Positions 59,591 through 64,000 of a DNA stretch of 64,000 bases are shown piece by piece. The DNA is from Roseovarius pacificus. Its GTDB lineage: Bacteria > Pseudomonadota > Alphaproteobacteria > Rhodobacterales > Rhodobacteraceae. A model generated the notes under the pieces. It worked only from the letters and a program-made list of their open reading frames with translations. It was not told the DNA's origin and did not search any database. Positions within the stretch are counted from its first letter, which is position 1. Every line of letters starts with the position of its first letter. The position numbers and the translations under genes are program-made. The stretch lies in assembly GCF_900142665.1 (NCBI RefSeq), contig NZ_FRBR01000013.1, positions 1 to 64,000 of the forward strand. Reading direction: 5' to 3'.

Positions 59591-60796
59591 ATGCGCATTG
59601 GCTATCTGATGAACGCCTACCCGATGACCAGCACCACCTTTATCCGGCGCGAAATTCACGCGATCGAGGATGAAGGGGGCGAGGTCTTGCGCTATGCCAT
59701 TCGTCCCTGGGACGAACCGCTGGTCGATGCGCAGGACGAGGCGGAACAGAGGAAAACCTTTTACCTTCTTGTCGGGCGTGTCCCGGCCCTTCTGGGCGAT
59801 TTTGTCAAGGAGACGCTGGCAAACCCACGCGGCATGGCGCGCGCGCTGAAAACCTGGTGGCGGCTCTGGCGCAACGCCGGGCGCGGGTTCGTGCCGCATG
59901 TGGCCTATCTGCTCGAGTCGGTTTCGCTCAAGCGGCGGGCGGTCAGCGACGGCATCGGCCATTTGCACACCCATTTTTCCACCAACTCCGCCGCCGTGGC
60001 GATGCTGTCGCACAAGCTGGGCGGGCCTGGCTACAGTTTCACCGCTCATGGCCCGGACGAGTTCGTGGATTGGGGCCGGTCATCGCTGGATATGAAAGTG
60101 GCCGAGGCGCGCTTTGTCGTGGCGATATCAGAGTTCTGCCGGGTGCAGATCGCCCGCGCCGCAGGCATGGATCAATGGGACAAGATCCATATCGTGCGCT
60201 GCGGCATAGACACGTTCGAGTTCGCCCCGACAGATGCGCCATTCGATGCGCAGGCGCCTTTTGTGACCGTCGGGCGGTTATGCCCGCAAAAGGCCCAGAC
60301 CCTGATCGTCGAGGCCGCCGCGCGCGTGGCCCCGGCACATCCCGACCTACGCATTATTCTGATCGGTGACGGGGAAACCCGGGATCGGGTTGAGGCCGCG
60401 ATTGCGCGCCACGGGTTGCAGGGCAATATCACGCTGCTTGGCTGGTGCGACAACGCGGAGGTGCGCGAAACCCTTGGCCGGGCGCGCGCCCTGCTGCTGC
60501 CGAGCTTTGCCGAGGGCCTGCCCGTGGTCATCATGGAGGCCCTCGCGCTTGGCCGCCCGGCGATCTCCACTTATATCGCGGGAATTCCCGAACTGGTCGA
60601 TGACGGTTGCGGCTGGATCATCCCCGCCGGTTCGGTCGAGTCCATTGCACAGGCCATGCAATCCGCCCTCGACGCGCCCTCAGACACCCTTGCCGCCAAG
60701 GGCGCCGAGGGGCGCAGGCGTGTCGAGGAGGGGCATGATGTGATGAAGAATGCGCGACGACTGAAGGCGCTGATCGAGGAAAGCAGCAAGGGATGA
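59591..60796 (+). CDS. GT4 glycosyltransferase (colanic-acid-type)
   Basis: A 401-residue GT-B enzyme. The acceptor domain begins IGYLMNAYPMTSTTFIRREIHAIE, the pattern of WcaL-type transferases, with HLHTHFSTNSAAVAMLSHKLGG and TAHGPDEF. The donor domain shows TVGRLCPQKAQTLIVEAAARV and LLPSFAEGLPVVIMEALALGRPAIST (E(x7)E). GGAGG lies eight bases before the ATG. It is the third gene of the operon with the two dehydrogenases. Confidence 0.9.
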   Translation: MRIGYLMNAYPMTSTTFIRREIHAIEDEGGEVLRYAIRPWDEPLVDAQDEAEQRKTFYLLVGRVPALLGDFVKETLANPRGMARALKTWWRLWRNAGRGFVPHVAYLLESVSLKRRAVSDGIGHLHTHFSTNSAAVAMLSHKLGGPGYSFTAHGPDEFVDWGRSSLDMKVAEARFVVAISEFCRVQIARAAGMDQWDKIHIVRCGIDTFEFAPTDAPFDAQAPFVTVGRLCPQKAQTLIVEAAARVAPAHPDLRIILIGDGETRDRVEAAIARHGLQGNITLLGWCDNAEVRETLGRARALLLPSFAEGLPVVIMEALALGRPAISTYIAGIPELVDDGCGWIIPAGSVESIAQAMQSALDAPSDTLAAKGAEGRRRVEEGHDVMKNARRLKALIEESSKG

Positions 60797-60890
60797 GCGG
60801 AGGATTTCGATTTTCCCGGTTGTCGGATTTGCGCCTAACCTTAACCGTATATTAATTTCGTCATTGCGGGCACAAAGGGGATACGGAAAT

Positions 60891-61955
60891 TTGAAGATCA
60901 CATTTATCACCCCGCCTCCCAACTTGTCGGGGGGATCCCGCGTGATCGCGATCTATGCCGATTTGCTGACCGACATGGGGCACGATGTGACAGTTGTGGC
61001 TCAGGGCCGCAAAAAGCCCGGAAAACTCCGGCGTTTGAAACAATTCCTGAAGGGGCACAAACCCAAGGTCTGGCCAACGACCAGTCATTTCGACACCATG
61101 AACGCCCGGTTGCATGTGGTCGATGGCGCGCGTCCTATCGGGGATGCGGATGTTCCCGATGCGGATGTGGTGATCGCGACCTTCTGGACGACTGCCCAGA
61201 CCGTCGCCAATTTGTCGGACTGCAAGGGCCGCAAGTTCTATTTCGTGCAGCACCACGAGGTCAATAATCCGCTGTTTGCCGATCAGGCGGCCGCTACCTA
61301 TCGGTTGCCGTTCAGGAAAATCGTTGTTTCCGGCTGGCTTCGCGATGTCATGCGAGAGACCTATAGCGACGATGACGCGCAGCTCGTTCCCAATGCCGTT
61401 GATCACCGGCAATTTCGGTTCAGGGCACGGAGCAAACAGGACGCGCCGACCATCAGCCTTATGTATTCCGGCAAAGGATTCAAAGCTCTCGATACAAGCT
61501 TAGAGGCCCTCGCCCTCGTCCGGCACCGGTTGCCCGATCTCCGGGTGCTGGCGTTTGGAACGCCCACGCCGCTGGAGCGTTTGCCACTGCCCGATTACGT
61601 AACTTACGTTCAGTCTCCGGCGCAGGATGAAATTCCAAGGCTTTACGCCGCCAGCGATCTGTATCTGTTCGGTAGCCGATCCGAAGGGTTCGGCCTCCCT
61701 GTGCTCGAAGCGATGGCGTGTGGCTGTCCAGTGGTCGCAACGCGCACGGGCTGTGCGCCGGACGTGATCGAAGAGGGCAAGACAGGCTATGTTGTCGATG
61801 TGGACGATGCCGAGGCGCTGGCGGATGCGATGATCAAGCTACTGACAGCCGATGCCGATACATGGCAGACCATGTCGCGGGATGCCGCAAAGGCCGTCGA
61901 CGGCTATTCCTGGGAGGCCAGCGCCAGAGCATTCGCCGGGGTACTCGGGGCATAA
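60891..61955 (+). CDS. GT4 glycosyltransferase
   Basis: A 354-residue GT-B glycosyltransferase. It starts LKITFITPPPNLSGGSRVIAIYADLL, with FVQHHEV in the acceptor domain and YLFGSRSEGFGLPVLEAMACGCPVVATRTG (E(x7)E) in the donor domain. The start is read as TTG at 60891 with GGAAAT before it; there is no better ATG in frame. About 95 AT-rich bases separate it from the previous GT4, so it may have its own promoter. It converges on the adenylation-acyltransferase gene. Confidence 0.87.
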   Translation: MKITFITPPPNLSGGSRVIAIYADLLTDMGHDVTVVAQGRKKPGKLRRLKQFLKGHKPKVWPTTSHFDTMNARLHVVDGARPIGDADVPDADVVIATFWTTAQTVANLSDCKGRKFYFVQHHEVNNPLFADQAAATYRLPFRKIVVSGWLRDVMRETYSDDDAQLVPNAVDHRQFRFRARSKQDAPTISLMYSGKGFKALDTSLEALALVRHRLPDLRVLAFGTPTPLERLPLPDYVTYVQSPAQDEIPRLYAASDLYLFGSRSEGFGLPVLEAMACGCPVVATRTGCAPDVIEEGKTGYVVDVDDAEALADAMIKLLTADADTWQTMSRDAAKAVDGYSWEASARAFAGVLGA

Positions 61956-61982
61956 GCTCTGGTTCGCCGGAATGGGTTATGC

Positions 61983-64000
61983 TCAGTCCTGCCCGAAATA
62001 CATCCGTCTTAGTCGCCAGCCCAGATAGACCATCACGACAATAAACGCCCCAAGCGGCAACAGCAGCGCAATGGCGCCGGGCAGGCCGAGCACAACGAGG
62101 ATATCCTTGAGCGGGATGACGATGCCGTGGAACGCATAGATCGGCAACGCCAGCCCGCCGATCACGATCATGACCTGAAGCACTCCGCGCCCAAGGCCGT
62201 TCATGCGGTTCCACGACCTGAGGATTTGATCGAATGCGCCCACGAGAAATACCGCGGTACTGAAATAGAACACATATCCCAGCAGGCTTTGGAAAAAAGG
62301 CGATCCACTGGTGGCAAAGGGGGCCGGCGGCAGCACGTCCAGCGCGACGATCATTGACATCGCCATTCCGAAGGCCCCGGCCACGGCAAGCGTCTTGCTG
62401 GCTTCGCTCAGGCTTGTTTGACGCGAGAACCAGTACCCAAGGGCGATCCCTGAAAATACCAGTGCACAAAGCTTGAAATAGCTATAGCCCGCCACTGCAA
62501 GCAACCTTGGCCATTCAAGGATACTGTCCAACTGTCCTGGCAGGACGGCCTGCAAGAACCAGGTCACGGGCAGCGCCAGCACCACGACGATCAGCGCACG
62601 CAGCACCACATTGCCCCCGGCAGTCAGGTAACGCAGCCAGAGCGGCGCGGTGGCAAAAGCCACGACATAAAACGCCAGGATATTGTAGAATGCGTGCGCG
62701 ACTTCGAGGCCACCGATATCGGCCTCCAGAATATAAAGCCGCAGCAGACGCACCACCGCCATCAAGGTCAGGCCCGACAGGACCAACAGGAACGACTGAC
62801 GCAGGCGTTTGTTGACGGCGGTTGTTTCACCGATATAGCGGGGCAGGAAAAAGAACCCCAGTCCGATACCGAAGATGCTGGCGAAGCCTTCGGTGCCCAT
62901 GCGGTAAACGCCGCCCAGATAGAAATCGACCTCTCTCCCGATGCCCAGCCGGGAAAAGAACCCGGGCCCCCAATGCGAGAACATGACCGCAAGCGCCATG
63001 AGGCCGCGGGTGATATTGATCGCCCATGTGGCGGTGGTACGTTCGGGCAGGACATCGGACGCGGGCGAGGTTTGCCCGGTGGCGCTCTCGGCCTGCGCAA
63101 CCTCGCTCAGGCTGCGGCCCTCCAGAGTGGCGCGCACGGCGCGTCGGGTAAAGCCATGCTCCATGACCAGCCCGATCTGAACCGCGCTGAGGGAATCCCC
63201 GCCGACATCATAAAACGTATCGCACGGGCGCATGGCGACCTGTCCGACCACCTTGCGCCAGGCTTCGGCAATGCGGGTTTCGGCCGGGCTCATGCTCCCG
63301 GTCGTTTCGTGCGGCGATGCCATCTTTGCACCGGGCGGCGTTTGATTGTGCTCTTCGAACAGGGTGCGCAGCTTTTTGCGCTGTATCTTTCCCGTGCCGG
63401 TTTTCGGAATGTCCTCCACTTCGAAGACATGCACGCAGCCGCTTTGATTGACGCCGAATTTCCTCAGCGCGATATCGGCGGCCTTTTCGACCAAGGGCGC
63501 GCGCTCGGCAATGTCCTGATGGACCGCGACAATCGCCGCATCGCCGCGCAGGGGATCGGGCACGCTGCCCACGGCGATCTGCCCGGTGCAGTTGCACAGC
63601 CCGACAATCGCCTGTTCAAGGTTCTCGGCGTTCACGTTGACGCCGGCGATATTCATCTGGTCGTCAAGGCGGCCCTCGTAAAACAATTGCCCGTCGCGGA
63701 TCGTGCCCTTGTCCTTGGTGTGCAGCCAGTCCAGATCGTCGGTCAGCGGATCAATCCCGCCTGAGGCATTGAGTATGCCCAGGGCCACATGTGCGCCGCG
63801 AATGCAGATTTCGCCCTCGTCCCCGATCTTCACGGCGGCGGGGGCGCTTGTGGTTCCGACGCTTTCCAGAAGCGCCTCGTCGCTGTTCGAAATATCGAGG
63901 AATGTCGTGCGCGAGGCTTCGGTCAGGCCATAGTGCTGCACGATCCGGGCCTTGGGGAAAACCCTGCGCAAGGCGGCCTTTTCCGGGCCGGACATGTACT
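61983..64000 (-). CDS. Adenylation domain + acyl carrier + acyltransferase-3 membrane fusion (N-terminus cut by window edge)
   Basis: At least 672 residues; the frame is open to base 64000, so the start is outside. Numbering from the first visible Met (63995): adenylation-domain remnants HYGLTEASRT (about 21-30), GEICIRG (61-67), the hinge motif GRLDDQMNIAG (109-118) and GTGKIQRKKL, with the catalytic lysine at 203. A carrier domain follows, with the phosphopantetheine serine S268 in DVGGDSLSAVQ. From about 322 on comes a ten-helix acyltransferase-3-type membrane domain starting INITRGLMALAVMFSHWG, with R330-G331 and H341. The chain could activate a carboxylic acid, load it on its own carrier and transfer it across the membrane to a glycan or lipid. 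The acid is unknown. Confidence 0.8.
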   Translation of the reverse strand, partial: YMSGPEKAALRRVFPKARIVQHYGLTEASRTTFLDISNSDEALLESVGTTSAPAAVKIGDEGEICIRGAHVALGILNASGGIDPLTDDLDWLHTKDKGTIRDGQLFYEGRLDDQMNIAGVNVNAENLEQAIVGLCNCTGQIAVGSVPDPLRGDAAIVAVHQDIAERAPLVEKAADIALRKFGVNQSGCVHVFEVEDIPKTGTGKIQRKKLRTLFEEHNQTPPGAKMASPHETTGSMSPAETRIAEAWRKVVGQVAMRPCDTFYDVGGDSLSAVQIGLVMEHGFTRRAVRATLEGRSLSEVAQAESATGQTSPASDVLPERTTATWAINITRGLMALAVMFSHWGPGFFSRLGIGREVDFYLGGVYRMGTEGFASIFGIGLGFFFLPRYIGETTAVNKRLRQSFLLVLSGLTLMAVVRLLRLYILEADIGGLEVAHAFYNILAFYVVAFATAPLWLRYLTAGGNVVLRALIVVVLALPVTWFLQAVLPGQLDSILEWPRLLAVAGYSYFKLCALVFSGIALGYWFSRQTSLSEASKTLAVAGAFGMAMSMIVALDVLPPAPFATSGSPFFQSLLGYVFYFSTAVFLVGAFDQILRSWNRMNGLGRGVLQVMIVIGGLALPIYAFHGIVIPLKDILVVLGLPGAIALLLPLGAFIVVMVYLGWRLRRMYFGQD

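Noticed and set aside
58126..59598. 490-codon open frame on the minus strand
   Set aside because: Antisense to the two Gfo/Idh/MocA dehydrogenases; composition is Arg/His/Gln-rich and without a fold signature.

Overview
The window is GC-rich bacterial DNA, densely coding on both strands. It has no phage, insertion sequence, CRISPR, rRNA or tRNA that I can recognise. The gene families point to an alphaproteobacterium, most likely a marine Rhodobacterales (Roseobacter-type) organism. The grounds are a VPLPA-CTERM surface protein, an exosortase-type exopolysaccharide (EPS) locus, a PrsD/PrsE-like type I exporter, and a PaaH/CaiB/thiolase-like catabolic block. This placement is inference; no marker gene fixes the genus.

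Region 1 (1-10.9 kb) is metabolic. It holds the 3' end of etfA, an orphan NMT1/SsuA-like periplasmic binding protein, a thiolase-fold protein without the usual nucleophilic cysteine, an AbrB-family membrane protein, a PaaH-type 3-hydroxyacyl-CoA dehydrogenase, a CaiB/BaiF CoA-transferase, a glutaminase, two adjacent Rnk/GreA-fold proteins, a secreted serine hydrolase and a small secreted protein.

Region 2 (11.0-20.4 kb) is a coherent sensing and uptake module. A periplasmic binding protein, a histidine kinase and a response regulator, laid out like enterobacterial PgtC-PgtB-PgtA, precede an ABC importer (binding protein, fused double permease, ATPase) and a histidine phosphatase. The most economical reading is induction and import of an organophosphate such as a phosphoglycerate or a sugar phosphate.

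Region 3 (20.5-64 kb) is a very large surface-polysaccharide region. It contains glycosyltransferases (GT2, GT4, GT26, GT32 and GT61 types), a pyruvyltransferase-like protein, an O-acetyltransferase, four sulfotransferase-like proteins, an MsbA-like ABC exporter and a Wzy-like polymerase. It also has the initiating WbaP/ExoY-type sugar transferase, a Wzz/BY-kinase/ExeA-like ATPase operon, a PrsT-like TPR lipoprotein, a Wza-like exporter with a beta-barrel partner, a rhomboid protease, a complete type I secretion system and two overlapping Gfo/Idh/MocA dehydrogenases. The exosortase expected with this kind of locus is not in the window. The only unrelated housekeeping gene inside the block is tex.

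The most unusual item is at the right edge. One polypeptide carries an adenylation domain, a phosphopantetheine carrier domain and an acyltransferase-3-like membrane domain, which suggests a self-loading acyl (or aminoacyl) transferase for a surface glycan or lipid. Its N-terminus lies outside the window.
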